Shown in pieces: positions 8,068-17,485 of a stretch of 64,000 nt of DNA (its first letter is position 1; the number at the start of each line of letters is the position of its first letter). Both the position numbers and the translations under genes were made by a program. The stretch spans positions 186,001 through 250,000 of the forward strand of contig CANMKS010000001.1 of NCBI GenBank assembly GCA_947498645.1, read 5' to 3'. Under the pieces are notes generated by a model that saw nothing but the letters and a program-made list of their open reading frames with translations, was not told where the DNA came from and did not search any database. This DNA is from an uncultured Paracoccaceae bacterium. GTDB taxonomy: Bacteria; Pseudomonadota; Alphaproteobacteria; Rhodobacterales; Rhodobacteraceae.

Positions 8068-9777
8068 TTAGGCTTTGATCAGCCCCATGTTTTCCAGCTT
8101 CAGGATCACCTGATGTGCACAGTTATCAACTGGCACGCTTTCAGTTTCCAGACGGATTTCCGGGTTTTCCGGCACATCATACGGATCTGAGATCCCGGTA
8201 AATTCTTTGATCTTGCCAGCCCGTGCCAGCTTATAAAGCCCCTTGCGGTCGCGCCGCTCGCACTCCTCGATAGAGGTTGCGACATGCACTTCAACAAATG
8301 CGCCGAAGGCCTCTACATCTTCACGCACCGCACGCCGCGTTGTGGCATAGGGTGCAATTGGGGCACAGATGGCAATACCGCCATTCTTGGTGATCTCAGA
8401 GGCAACATAGCCGATCCGCCGGATGTTCAGATCGCGGTGTTCCTTGCTGAAACCAAGCTCCGAGCTGAGGTTTTTCCGCACGATATCGCCATCAAGCAGC
8501 GTGACGGGACGCCCACCCATTTCCATCAGCTTGACCATCAGCGCGTTGGCGACAGTTGATTTGCCGGACCCCGAGAAGCCGGTGAAAAACACGGTGAACC
8601 CCTGCTCGGCCCGTGGTGGTCGCGTCTTGCGCAGCTCTTCGACCACAGCCGGGAACGAAAACCATTCGGGGATCTCAAGACCCTCGGACAAACGGCGGCG
8701 CAACTCGGTACCAGAGATATTGAGGATCGTGACATTGTCCTTATCCAAAATCTCATCCGCAGGTTCATATTGGGCGCGGTCCTGCACATATACCATGTGC
8801 TTAAAATCGACCATCTCGATGCCCATCTCGTCCTGATGCGCGCGGAACAGGTCCTGTGCATCATAGGGACCATAGAAATCCTCACCAGCAGAGTTCTTGC
8901 CGGGGCCCGCGTGATCGCGACCCACAATGAAATGGGTGCAGCCGTGGTTTTTGCGGATCAGACCGTGCCACACCGCCTCACGCGGGCCGGCCATGCGCAT
9001 GGCAAGGTTCAGCAAGCTCATTGTCGTGGTAGAGGATGGGTATTGATCCAGCACCGCCTCATAGCAGCGGACGCGGGTGAAGTGGTCGATATCACCCGGC
9101 TTGGTCATGCCCACAACAGGGTGGATCAACAGGTTCGCCTGCGCCTCTTTCGCGGCCCGGAATGTCAGTTCCTGATGGGCGCGGTGCAGCGGATTGCGCG
9201 TCTGGAAGGCTACAACCTTGCGCCAGCCCAGTTTGCGGAAATAGGCCCGCAGTTCATTGGGAGTATCGCGCCGGCCGCGAAAATCATAGTGCACCGGCTG
9301 CTGGATACCGGTCACGGGGCCACCCAAATAGACGGCCCCAGCCGTATTGTGCAGGTAGTTCACTGCTGGATGCGCGGAATCATCAGCACCGAAAACCATC
9401 TTGGCTTCATGCGCTTTGTTAGGTGTCCATTTGTCGGTAACGGTCATCGTCGCCAGGATCACGCCCTCTTGGTCGCGCAGGGCGATGTCCTGCCCCAACT
9501 CCACAGTTGCGGCGAAGTCGTCAGAAACATCCAATGTAACGGGCATTGGCCACAACGCCCCATCTGAAAGGCGCATCGTGTCCACGACGCTGGTGTAATC
9601 GGCCTGTGACAGAAACCCTTTGAGCGGATTAAACCCACCATTCAGCAAGAGCTCCAGATCGCAGATCTGGCGGGGCGTCAGATCGTGGCTGGTCAGCTCT
9701 GCGGCCTCCAGTTTCATCTTCTGTGCGCTATCGTAAGACACATAAAGTTCTGGGATCGGGGTCAAATCCTGGGCCAT
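8068..9777 (-). CDS. Bifunctional sulfate adenylyltransferase/APS kinase
   Basis: A 569-residue fusion making PAPS from sulfate and ATP. Residues ~1-390 are a monomeric-type ATP sulfurylase (QTRNPLHRAHQELT with the HxxH motif, and GRDHAGPG). Residues ~395-569 are an APS kinase with P-loop GFSGSGKST and LLDGDIVRKNLSSELGFS. The ATG at 9777 is used; the upstream codon that the ORF track shows as Met is TTG. PAPS could feed sulfate reduction or sulfotransfer. The glycosyltransferase-like gene follows immediately. CysDN is not in the window. Confidence 0.95.
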   Translation of the reverse strand: MAQDLTPIPELYVSYDSAQKMKLEAAELTSHDLTPRQICDLELLLNGGFNPLKGFLSQADYTSVVDTMRLSDGALWPMPVTLDVSDDFAATVELGQDIALRDQEGVILATMTVTDKWTPNKAHEAKMVFGADDSAHPAVNYLHNTAGAVYLGGPVTGIQQPVHYDFRGRRDTPNELRAYFRKLGWRKVVAFQTRNPLHRAHQELTFRAAKEAQANLLIHPVVGMTKPGDIDHFTRVRCYEAVLDQYPSSTTTMSLLNLAMRMAGPREAVWHGLIRKNHGCTHFIVGRDHAGPGKNSAGEDFYGPYDAQDLFRAHQDEMGIEMVDFKHMVYVQDRAQYEPADEILDKDNVTILNISGTELRRRLSEGLEIPEWFSFPAVVEELRKTRPPRAEQGFTVFFTGFSGSGKSTVANALMVKLMEMGGRPVTLLDGDIVRKNLSSELGFSKEHRDLNIRRIGYVASEITKNGGIAICAPIAPYATTRRAVREDVEAFGAFVEVHVATSIEECERRDRKGLYKLARAGKIKEFTGISDPYDVPENPEIRLETESVPVDNCAHQVILKLENMGLIKA

Positions 9778-9930
9778 CAAATTCTCAAATACTATGCGGT
9801 TGCGATTGCGCGAGGGATAGACCTTGCCGCCTACGGAAGTCTAGCAGGCAAAGCCAAAAAGACGAAAGTCCCGTATTCAGCGACCATTGTGAAACAACCG
9901 CGCGGTTCTTGGCCGGATCGCGTAACGCGG

Positions 9931-10428
9931 CTACCGGTTCGGCACCCACGGCGCGGGAGCACCTACCACAGACAGCGCGGCACCCGACGACTGGTTCCAT
10001 GAAAACAACACAACATGCCAACGTTCGGGTGCCGTGCGTGAGGCATAAATCATCCCGTCGGCTCCGGATGCCCGGACAGCGTCGGAGGCACGCCAGGTTG
10101 TGGCAGCTTGCCCTGCTGCGCGTTCCTCTGACCATGGGACACTTGGCCAAGCCGGATCAATTGAGAGGGCGGCGCATGTATCTGGATCGCGTAAATCCAC
10201 CATTGACGCATCCCGCAGTGCCAGAGGTACCATCACGCGCGGTGGATCGCCTTTACCTAGATAGGCCCTGATTGCGATGGCCGCTGTTTGGGGTGATGGC
10301 GACGCATAGAGCGCCGGTTGCCCATCATGGTGAAACCGGCCTTCCCGATGGATCACGCCATCAAGAATGCTTTCGGCATGTTGGGCGAAAACGATCCGGT
10401 AGAGCGCTGTGTTCAGATTTGTGAACAC
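9931..10428 (-). CDS. RES domain protein downstream of trxB
   Basis: A 165-residue protein resembling the RES family, whose toxin members degrade NAD+. Visible landmarks are the N-terminal Arg in ALYRIVF, the G-R...DG.PALYASPSPQTAA segment, and a late Ser in DGMIYASRT followed by VVLFSW. The acidic residue usually found after the Tyr strand (A-x-x-E) reads AAIAI here. I chose the GTG at 10428, 7 nt after the trxB stop; the ORF track's start runs into trxB. No Xre-type antitoxin gene is adjacent. It is probably co-transcribed with trxB. Confidence 0.6.
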   Translation of the reverse strand: MFTNLNTALYRIVFAQHAESILDGVIHREGRFHHDGQPALYASPSPQTAAIAIRAYLGKGDPPRVMVPLALRDASMVDLRDPDTCAALSIDPAWPSVPWSEERAAGQAATTWRASDAVRASGADGMIYASRTAPERWHVVLFSWNQSSGAALSVVGAPAPWVPNR

Positions 10429-10435
10429 GCGGCAC

Positions 10436-11404
10436 TTACTCAGCGGCTTGCGCGGCCTGATCGTCTTCCATTTCTGCAATGAACTTTTCGGCGTCCAACG
10501 CAGCCATGCAGCCCATCCCAGCGGATGTGACCGCCTGCCGGTAGATATGGTCTGTCAAATCGCCCGCCGCAAAGACACCCGGTATCGCGGTCCTGGTCGT
10601 GCCCGGGGCCACTTTCACGTAGCCGCCGTTGTGTGTTTCCAACTGATCCTTGACCAATTCGCTGGCGGGGGCATGGCCGATGGCCACAAACACACCTTTG
10701 GCGGCAATCTCGGTCGTTTCACCGGTCTGGGTATGTTTCACGCGCACGCCTTCAACGCCAAGCGGGCTGTCTGCGCCAAACACTTCTTCTACCTCATGGA
10801 ACCAGAGCGTTTCGATCTTGGGGTTATTGAACAAACGGTTCTGCAATATCTTCTCTGCACGCAACTCATCACGGCGGTGAACCAAGGTCACCTTGGAGGC
10901 GAAGTTGGTCAGGAACAGCGCCTCTTCCACGGCGGTATTCCCACCACCGACAACAACAATCTCTTGCCCGCGATAAAAGAAACCATCGCAGGTGGCGCAA
11001 GCACTGACGCCGAAGCCTTTGAATTTCTCCTCCGACGGCAGGCCCAGCCATTTGGCACGCGCACCGGTGGAGAGGATCACAGCATCTGCCGTGAAAACCG
11101 CACCGCTATCGCAGGTCGCCGTAAAGGGGCGCTTTTGCAGGTCCAGCTTGGTGACGATATCGCCCACAATCTCGCAGCCCATCGCACGCGCGTGCGCCTC
11201 CATCCGGACCATCAGATCTGGCCCTTGCACCTCGGTATCACCGGGCCAGTTTTCAACCTCTGTGGTGGTGGTCAGTTGCCCACCCGGTTCGATCCCCTGG
11301 ATCAACACCGGTTCCAGCATCGCGCGGGCGGCGTAGACGCCAGCGGTATAACCCGCAGGGCCAGAGCCGATGATCAGAACTTTGACGTGGCGGGTATCGG
11401 TCAT
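10436..11404 (-). CDS. trxB: Thioredoxin-disulfide reductase TrxB
   Basis: A 322-residue low-molecular-weight flavoprotein that reduces thioredoxin with NADPH. The FAD fold opens with [20 protein letters not shown]. The redox-active CATC lies near residue 138, the NADPH fold reads [13 protein letters not shown], and [15 protein letters not shown] closes the FAD site. The length is normal. It diverges from an Lrp regulator and is followed by the RES gene after 7 nt. Confidence 0.97.
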   Translation of the reverse strand: MTDTRHVKVLIIGSGPAGYTAGVYAARAMLEPVLIQGIEPGGQLTTTTEVENWPGDTEVQGPDLMVRMEAHARAMGCEIVGDIVTKLDLQKRPFTATCDSGAVFTADAVILSTGARAKWLGLPSEEKFKGFGVSACATCDGFFYRGQEIVVVGGGNTAVEEALFLTNFASKVTLVHRRDELRAEKILQNRLFNNPKIETLWFHEVEEVFGADSPLGVEGVRVKHTQTGETTEIAAKGVFVAIGHAPASELVKDQLETHNGGYVKVAPGTTRTAIPGVFAAGDLTDHIYRQAVTSAGMGCMAALDAEKFIAEMEDDQAAQAAE

Positions 11405-11517
11405 GGCAGCCTCTTGCGCGTTGATGTCATCTCGATATAGCTGCGCTTTCCCGGTGATGAAAGAGGGCGCAATTCACCAAAGTGTGCGTTCTTTTGTTGC
11501 GGGAAATTGAAAGAATA

Positions 11518-11546
11518 TTGCGCATCTCAGCCGACTTGCGTAGTAT
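11518..11546 (+). promoter_or_regulatory. Candidate sigma-70 promoter for the Lrp gene
   Basis: TTGCGC and TAGTAT are separated by 17 nt and end about 29 nt before the ATG, with AAGGA just upstream of the start. The match is moderate and assigned by eye. Confidence 0.4.
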
Positions 11547-11574
11547 TTGCAAAAAACACCTAAGGAACAGCGCA

Positions 11575-12075
11575 ATGCCGGGCACGAAACTGGACGAAAT
11601 CGACCGCATGATTCTGGCAGAGCTTCAAGCAGACGGTCGTATGACCAACGTGGAGTTGGCAAAGCGGGTCGGCATTTCTGCCCCCCCCTGTCTGCGCCGG
11701 GTGCGCACATTGGAAGAGCAAGGTTTCATCCAAGGCTACCACGCCGACGTCAACGCCCGCGAACTGGGATTCGAGGTGCAGGTCTTTGCCATGGTCGGCC
11801 TGGTCAGTCAGGCCGAGGCAGACCTGAGCGCCTTTGAAAATCGCTGCCAGGGCTGGCCGTTGGTACGCGAGTGTCACATGCTCAATGGCGAGGTCGATTT
11901 CATCCTCAAATGCGTGGCACCTGACCTGCGCACATTCCAGCGCTTTCTGACAGAAGAACTCACCAGCGCGGACAACGTGGCCTCTGTCAAAACGTCGCTG
12001 GTGATCCGCGGCGCAAAAGACGACCCCGGTGTACCTTTTGACGTGCTCGAAGCGCGGTTGGCGCAAGAGGCTTAG
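11575..12075 (+). CDS. Lrp/AsnC family transcriptional regulator
   Basis: A 166-residue regulator with an N-terminal winged helix-turn-helix (LDEIDRMILAELQADGRMTNVELAKRVGIS) and a C-terminal ligand-binding RAM domain starting near residue 70. The variant helix end SAPPCLRRVRTLEEQGFI is typical of the family. The ATG at 11575 follows AAGGA by 8 nt; the upstream ORF extension is out of proportion to the family. It is divergent from trxB, so it may regulate trxB-RES or only itself. Ligand unknown. Confidence 0.9.
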   Translation: MPGTKLDEIDRMILAELQADGRMTNVELAKRVGISAPPCLRRVRTLEEQGFIQGYHADVNARELGFEVQVFAMVGLVSQAEADLSAFENRCQGWPLVRECHMLNGEVDFILKCVAPDLRTFQRFLTEELTSADNVASVKTSLVIRGAKDDPGVPFDVLEARLAQEA

Positions 12076-12269
12076 GCCGCCATCGCCCACTGCATCTGGC
12101 GCGTGTCGTTATCTACCGGAAAGAACATTGCAATCTACAACGCATCCAATGTCACGTTCGCAGGCGGGCCGGATGATAGGCACCGCTGTCCAGTTCTCGG
12201 CCAAGGGTGGCAGATCAGGTAACATGAGCAGAGCAAACATACTGTCCCCTTTTTGCAGCGCAAAGCACA

Positions 12270-13190
12270 CTATCTGGCGATAATCTCGACCCGGCGGTTC
12301 AGCGCGCGGCCAGCTTCGGTAGCGTTGGTGGCGACAGGGGCAAGAAAGCCCGCACCGGCGTGGCTCATCCGGTCAGACGAAATGCCATATTCTGCAACAA
12401 GCGCCGCGCGCACGGCTTCTGCCCGGCGGTTAGACAGGCCGAGGTTATAGTCCATCGCCCCCTGATTGTCCGTATGGCCGACAATCACCACCGCAAGATC
12501 AGGGTTGGCCGCAAGGAAGGTCGCGATCTCTTGTAACGTCGCCGCACTATCGGGGCGGATGGTTGCCTTGTCGGTGTCGAACTGAATGCCGTACAGGGCG
12601 ACGCGACCCGTCTCCAACACATCCGTCTGCATCTGGGCGGCATCGACCATCTTGAAGGCAATTTCATCGGTTTCAACCACAGTCACCTGGACGCGCACCT
12701 GATCGTCGTTGTCGACACTGAACAAGACGGCGGCATAAACCTCGCCTGTTTCGGTTGTCGTTTTGGCCCCTTGATAGCGATAGTTGAATGGATCAACGAT
12801 CATGCGGGGCAGTGGAAACTGCTCAATTGCATAGGCCAGACTTGTGCCACCACATGTGTCATCCGCGCATTGAAACACAGAATCAAAACCGGCCTCGGTC
12901 AGGGCCATCTCATAATTGCGTGCGACTTCTGCCAATGATGCAGTGGGCGGGACAACATAAGCGATACTGGTCTTCACACCCTCAATCGGTAGAAAGCTGT
13001 CGCTTTCGGAACTGGTCATCGCGGCATTGGGAAACTGGTATTCGTCAAAGTCGCGACGGTCATAGGCTGTAATCCTGGCACCTTCAAAACGACCAATCAT
13101 CGGGTGATCAATGCCGCCCTCAACGTCTTGGGCCCAGGCGCCAACGGCCGTGGAAAGGACAGTCGCTATCGCCAATAATTCGCGCCGCAT
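12270..13190 (-). CDS. OmpA family outer-membrane-associated protein
   Basis: A 306-residue exported protein with signal peptide MRRELLAIATVLSTAVGAWA. The N-terminal half is a DUF4892-like region of unknown role. The C-terminal third is an OmpA domain (YGIQFDTDKATIRPDSAATLQEIA, GHTDNQG, NLGLSNRRAEAV) that binds peptidoglycan. The ATG at 13190 has GAGGAG 8 nt upstream; the track's extra residues begin at a GTG. It is a single gene, with no obvious partner nearby. Confidence 0.87.
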   Translation of the reverse strand: MRRELLAIATVLSTAVGAWAQDVEGGIDHPMIGRFEGARITAYDRRDFDEYQFPNAAMTSSESDSFLPIEGVKTSIAYVVPPTASLAEVARNYEMALTEAGFDSVFQCADDTCGGTSLAYAIEQFPLPRMIVDPFNYRYQGAKTTTETGEVYAAVLFSVDNDDQVRVQVTVVETDEIAFKMVDAAQMQTDVLETGRVALYGIQFDTDKATIRPDSAATLQEIATFLAANPDLAVVIVGHTDNQGAMDYNLGLSNRRAEAVRAALVAEYGISSDRMSHAGAGFLAPVATNATEAGRALNRRVEIIAR

Positions 13191-13274
13191 GAAAAACACT
13201 CCTCGCTTGAGCCGGTGAAACTCCGGTCAAACTATCACAAATTTGCGTGCTGTCATATTGGCGCGGCGGGCGCG

Positions 13275-14051
13275 TCAGCGGTTGACGATGGCCGACAATT
13301 CGGACGCGGCGTCTTGCAGGACGGAAAGGAATCCCTCCAGGTTCGGCAAGTCGCGGCGCAATTCTGGCGCATGGATCGACAATGTCGACAACAGACGGCC
13401 GCGATTATCCGTGATCGGGACCGCAATCGCCGTCATGCCTGTCATGAATTCCTGATCATCTGTGGCGTAGCCGCGCGCGCGGGTTTGTTCCAACTCCCGA
13501 CGCAACTGTATTGGGTCAGTGATCGTCCTGTCGGTCTGCATCTCCAAAGTGGTATTCTTAAGGAACCGTTCCAGGTAATCAGGGCGCAGGGTCGACAGAT
13601 ACATCTTGCCACTTGCGGTACAGTGAAACGGAACCTGCGTGCCGACAGGCAGTTGAATGCGCAACGGCCAATGGGTTTCGACGCGGTCCAGATAAAACAT
13701 CCCGTCACGTTCCGGGATCGCCAGGTTGCAGGTCTCTCCCACCTTGACGGCGAGCGATTTCAGCACAGCAAGGCGCACGGTCCGCAAGTGTTCCGAGGAT
13801 AGCGTGTTGGTCGCGAGCAAACGCATCCGACGGCCCGCACTATAGGACCGCCCGTCGATATCACGTTGCAAGAACCCCTCGGCCTCAGCAGTGGCAAACA
13901 GCCGATGAATGGTGGGTTTGGGCAGGCCAAGTGTCTCGTTTACCATTGCAGGGGTTACAGGCACACCGACCTTTGCAACCTCCTCCAGCAGCAATAGCAG
14001 CCGGAGGTTGGTTGGAATTTGGCCGGAGTTGCCATCATTTTCGTCAGTCAT
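13275..14051 (-). CDS. IclR family transcriptional regulator
   Basis: A 258-residue regulator with an N-terminal winged helix (VTPAMVNETLGLPKPTIHRLFATAEAEGFL) and a C-terminal IclR effector domain (ETCNLAIPERDGMFYLDRVE, PFHCTASGKMYLS). The ATG at 14051 follows AAGGTGACA, a site overlapping the end of dctM, so it is the last gene of the TRAP operon. It probably responds to the transported substrate. A palindrome between dctP and the GMC gene is a candidate operator. Confidence 0.9.
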   Translation of the reverse strand: MTDENDGNSGQIPTNLRLLLLLEEVAKVGVPVTPAMVNETLGLPKPTIHRLFATAEAEGFLQRDIDGRSYSAGRRMRLLATNTLSSEHLRTVRLAVLKSLAVKVGETCNLAIPERDGMFYLDRVETHWPLRIQLPVGTQVPFHCTASGKMYLSTLRPDYLERFLKNTTLEMQTDRTITDPIQLRRELEQTRARGYATDDQEFMTGMTAIAVPITDNRGRLLSTLSIHAPELRRDLPNLEGFLSVLQDAASELSAIVNR

Positions 14052-14058
14052 TGTCACC

Positions 14059-15417
14059 TTACTGTCCTGGCAGAATTGCCAGTGCTGTTTGCGGAACAAG
14101 CGCAACAAAGAACCAAACGCTGATCAATGCAATCAGATAAGGCACAATATAGCGCAGCAGTCTGAAATACGGCACGCCCGTGACGCCGGATGCAACATAA
14201 AGGTTCAGACCGTAAGGCGGTGTGACAAAGCCGATCGACGCACCCACAAGAAACACCACCGCAAAGTGGATCGGATCAATCCCGACCGACGCCGCGATAG
14301 GGGCAAGGATTGGTGCAAGGATGATTGTCACCGGCAGGGATTCGAGGATCATTCCGGTCACAAACACAATCGCCATCGATGTGAACAGCACAGCATAGTA
14401 CCCGCCCATGCCCGTCACAAAATCACCGATGAAATCCTTGGCACCAAGCGATGACATGACTTGCTGCATCGCGACCGAAACAGCGATCAACGGTACAAGA
14501 ATGCCCGAGATCTGTGCCGACCTCGACACGATCGATGGAATCTGCGGAAGGGTGAAACCTTCGACAACAACCATCGATCCATAGCTCTTCTTTTCAACGG
14601 GTAGATCAGCAGAACTGCCCATAACCCTGTTCAGTGGATAGGAAACCAAGCCAACCAGCACACAGAAGCCCACAGTCACGCCCGCAGCTTCAGTCGGAGA
14701 GAAACGCCCGGTGTAGATCCCCCAGAGCACCAAACCAATAGCAAAGAAGCCCAACCACGCGCCAATTCCCGTCTTGATCATGCGAGAAATCGACAGGCCG
14801 ATCAGCACGCCCCAGCCGTTGATGGTGCAGACGATAAACGCAGCGGTCATCATACCAAAAACCATCAGTGAGCCGGGGATAATCCCCGCGACAAACAGGT
14901 CAGAGATTGGCAGGTTCATCAAGAAGCCATAAACAATGAAGATAATTGATGGCGGGATGATAATCCCTACCGTACCACCGGCAGCCGCAGTCGCCGCCGA
15001 GAAGCGTTCATCATAGTTCCCTTTCACCATTTCGGGGTGAAGCATCGAACCGATTGTTGCGGTTGTGGCGGAATTCGAGCCCGAAATCGCAGCAAACAGG
15101 CCGCAAGCCGCAATTGATGCCATCGCCAGACCACCACGCAGCCAGCCCAGACAGGAATAGGCAAAGTCCGACAATCGCCGGGCAATCCCGGATTGATTGA
15201 TCAGGTCCCCGGTCAGGATAAAGAGCGGCATCGCCAGTAGAGCAAAGCCTTTGCTGAACACGTTGATCAACTCGTTGCCGGTGTTCGCCAGCGGCAAGTC
15301 GATGACAAAGCTAATGCCGATGACCCAATAAAAGATGATCAGCAAAACAGGCGTGCCAAGCATAAAGAACAGCGTCACGACCAGAGAGATAAGCGTAATC
15401 CATGTTCCATCAGACAT
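14059..15417 (-). CDS. dctM: TRAP transporter large permease (DctM family)
   Basis: A 452-residue inner-membrane protein with 12-13 predicted helices, the ion-coupled translocation subunit of a TRAP uptake system. Family stretches include GFALLAMPLFILTGDLINQSGIARRL and SGSNSATTATIGSMLHPEM. It starts at ATG 15417 inside the TGATG overlap with dctQ; the apparent start at 15420 is a GTG. The IclR gene follows. Substrate is not predictable from sequence; the adjacent dehydrogenase suggests an alcohol or polyol-type acid. Confidence 0.94.
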   Translation of the reverse strand: MSDGTWITLISLVVTLFFMLGTPVLLIIFYWVIGISFVIDLPLANTGNELINVFSKGFALLAMPLFILTGDLINQSGIARRLSDFAYSCLGWLRGGLAMASIAACGLFAAISGSNSATTATIGSMLHPEMVKGNYDERFSAATAAAGGTVGIIIPPSIIFIVYGFLMNLPISDLFVAGIIPGSLMVFGMMTAAFIVCTINGWGVLIGLSISRMIKTGIGAWLGFFAIGLVLWGIYTGRFSPTEAAGVTVGFCVLVGLVSYPLNRVMGSSADLPVEKKSYGSMVVVEGFTLPQIPSIVSRSAQISGILVPLIAVSVAMQQVMSSLGAKDFIGDFVTGMGGYYAVLFTSMAIVFVTGMILESLPVTIILAPILAPIAASVGIDPIHFAVVFLVGASIGFVTPPYGLNLYVASGVTGVPYFRLLRYIVPYLIALISVWFFVALVPQTALAILPGQ

Positions 15418-16085
15418 CACACGTCCCCCCCGATAACAGCTTGTTTGATGATCGGTGTGCCCGCCTTGTAGTTACCGTAGTCTTCCAGCCAGTTGCCGAT
15501 CACCCGGCCTGACATCAGGGTAAAGGCGATGGGCACGGTGATGTAGAACCACCATTTCATGACATCATCGACGCCATCCACCAGTTGAAAATTGTCGGCC
15601 GACAACACGGTGAACCGCAGCGACGTCGTAATCGCGATCCAGCAAAAACCGAACCAAAGGACGGCATCCAGCGTCAGCGTCGCCAACTGGCCCGCCGGGG
15701 CCATCTTGGAACGGAATTCGCTAAAGCTCAGGTGCGTGCGCAGTTTCACGTTATAGGAACAGGCAAACCAGGCCATAACCATGAACAGGAATGGTGGCAC
15801 TGTTGTTGATCCGGCCCATTGGCTTGAAAAGACGAACCGGTCAATCACACCCCAACAGATGATGCCTGCAATGATAAGATACATCACCACGGCTGTGGTG
15901 CGTTCGAGGTGTTTCTCCAAGAATGGTATCTTAGCGTACAAGAGGTGCGCCAACAGCCCCCCCAAGAAAGTAAAGACAAAACAAAACAGCCACATACCGT
16001 CCGTATCGAACGCCTGGCGCATGTCCCACGCACTGCCCGAGAAGATGGCCGGTATCACCGCCACCGCTTCAGCCAAAATTGACAT
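15417..16085 (-). CDS. dctQ: TRAP transporter small permease (DctQ family)
   Basis: A 222-residue membrane protein with about four to five predicted helices, the small permease that pairs with DctM. It is recognised mainly from position and hydrophobic pattern (LFCFVFTFLGGLLAHLLYA, VVMYLIIAGIICWGVIDRFVF) and from the ATGA overlap with dctM. It is longer than the ~160-180 residues of many DctQ proteins, with an extra N-terminal helix region. Confidence 0.88.
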   Translation of the reverse strand: MSILAEAVAVIPAIFSGSAWDMRQAFDTDGMWLFCFVFTFLGGLLAHLLYAKIPFLEKHLERTTAVVMYLIIAGIICWGVIDRFVFSSQWAGSTTVPPFLFMVMAWFACSYNVKLRTHLSFSEFRSKMAPAGQLATLTLDAVLWFGFCWIAITTSLRFTVLSADNFQLVDGVDDVMKWWFYITVPIAFTLMSGRVIGNWLEDYGNYKAGTPIIKQAVIGGDV

Positions 16086-16143
16086 CTAGGTCTCCCCCCT
16101 AATGTGTCAGAGTGTCGCCACTATGGTGCGATGTTATTTATGT

Positions 16144-16177
16144 GAAAAGGACCGGCCGAACTCCTCATTCGGCCGGC
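16144..16177 (-). terminator. Hairpin between dctP and dctQ
   Basis: On the minus strand CCGGCCGAA pairs with TTCGGCCGG around an 8-nt loop and is followed by TCCTTTTCAC. It sits about 30 nt after the dctP stop and 58 nt before dctQ. It could act as a partial terminator or an mRNA stabiliser giving more binding protein than permease. Confidence 0.65.
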
Positions 16178-16206
16178 CCCAATTGATGTGTCGGTCAGTG
16201 GTCGGC

Positions 16207-17439
16207 TTAGCTTTTCCACCAGCGACGTGGCTCGACGTTCTCTGGCAGGGTGTCGCCAGGGATTGTACGCACCTCGTTATAAATCTCCTGATAGGTATCC
16301 AGACCGCCGGACCAACCGTTCAGACGCTCGCGCCACTGCTCCCACAGTTGCGGCTGGAACTCAGGTGAGCACATCTCTTCCGCCTTGCGGATCTCTTCGG
16401 CAGACAAGAATGCGTTGCGCACATTGTTCTGGGCAAAGATCGTATTGGGAAGTTGTGGATCAGACTGACCAACGGTGTTGATCAAGGCCACTTCGTTTGC
16501 GGCCTGCACATGAGTCTGCGCCCAATAGGACGATTCCATCACCGCATCCTGCAAGTAACCCTCAAGGCCATCAAAGACAGAGGCAGACATGGCTGTGTGC
16601 TCTGTACCGCAGAAGAAGTTCAGGTGAACCGACTGGGACACAACAGGCGCCATGTTTGCATATGCAACCGCTGAGGCCCATGTTTCCGCACCATCAATCA
16701 GACCCTGCTTGAGGCCATCTAGTGTTTCTTCCCACGCAACCGGAACCGGGTTCAGGTTCAACGCTTCCATCGCAATACGACCAAGCTGCGTACCTGTGAC
16801 ACGGTTCTTTGTGCCGAACAGTTCTTCAACAGACGTCACGGTTGGCTTGTCTTCAAAGTTCAGACCCAACTGGATGCCGCGCAGCTCGGCGTGGCTGAAC
16901 AGGAACTTCAGACCGTGGCGCTTCTCGTATGGTTCACGCAGCAACGCCATGGACGCTGGCGAATACAAGAAGTGATACTGGTCCGCGCGGTTACGGAACA
17001 TATAGGCATAATCCAGCACGTTCAGATAAGGCGCACCACCTGCAGAGTTCTGTGTAGACGCAGCATAGATGTCCACGATGCCCTGCTGTGTTTTCTCAAC
17101 ACAGGACGTTTGACCGCAGATTTGGTTATCGCCGATGAACTCGATGCGAATCTCGCCATCGGTACGCGCTTCGAGGTCGCGCGCAAATTCTAGGGCGCCC
17201 GCACGTTCGATCAGCAGGTTGCGTGCGTTGAAGCCGGCCGCACCAAACTTGAGATTGTATTTGGCCTCTTTCGCGAAACGCCGCTCGTAAGTCGATTCCG
17301 CCGCAGAAGCGAGATTTGCAAGGCTCATCGCCCCACCAAACGTCCCTGCCGCCATCAACGTCGAGCTCATCCCGTACTGACCTGCCAGTTTGAACAGATC
17401 ACGACGCGAAATGCCGCTTAGTTTATCTCCAACCTTCAT
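16207..17439 (-). CDS. dctP: TRAP transporter substrate-binding protein (DctP family)
   Basis: A 410-residue periplasmic receptor that delivers substrate to DctQM. The N-terminus GISRRDLFKLAGQYG has a twin-arginine (SRRDLFK) signal followed by a hydrophobic stretch and a likely cut after ASA. The body has DctP-type features: SGGAPYLNVLDYAYMFRN and the ETWASAVAYANMAPVV region. It is longer than many DctP proteins (~330). It is the first gene of the operon and diverges from the GMC dehydrogenase gene. Confidence 0.9.
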   Translation of the reverse strand: MKVGDKLSGISRRDLFKLAGQYGMSSTLMAAGTFGGAMSLANLASAAESTYERRFAKEAKYNLKFGAAGFNARNLLIERAGALEFARDLEARTDGEIRIEFIGDNQICGQTSCVEKTQQGIVDIYAASTQNSAGGAPYLNVLDYAYMFRNRADQYHFLYSPASMALLREPYEKRHGLKFLFSHAELRGIQLGLNFEDKPTVTSVEELFGTKNRVTGTQLGRIAMEALNLNPVPVAWEETLDGLKQGLIDGAETWASAVAYANMAPVVSQSVHLNFFCGTEHTAMSASVFDGLEGYLQDAVMESSYWAQTHVQAANEVALINTVGQSDPQLPNTIFAQNNVRNAFLSAEEIRKAEEMCSPEFQPQLWEQWRERLNGWSGGLDTYQEIYNEVRTIPGDTLPENVEPRRWWKS

Positions 17440-17470
17440 GTTTTCCTCCCATGTTGTCGATTATTGAGAC

Positions 17471-17485
17471 TTTTTGTTTCAAAAA
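17471..17485. promoter_or_regulatory. Candidate IclR-type operator between dctP and GMC gene
   Basis: A 15-bp perfect palindrome TTTTTG-TTT-CAAAAA lies in the divergent intergenic region, just before a TATAGT box at 17493. A regulator bound here could control both the TRAP operon and the dehydrogenase. Assignment to the local IclR protein is inference from position. Confidence 0.4.

Noticed and set aside
12109-12240. 43-codon minus-strand ORF between the Lrp and OmpA genes (MFALLMLPDLPP...)
   Set aside because: No ribosome site or recognisable family; length is within chance for this GC content.
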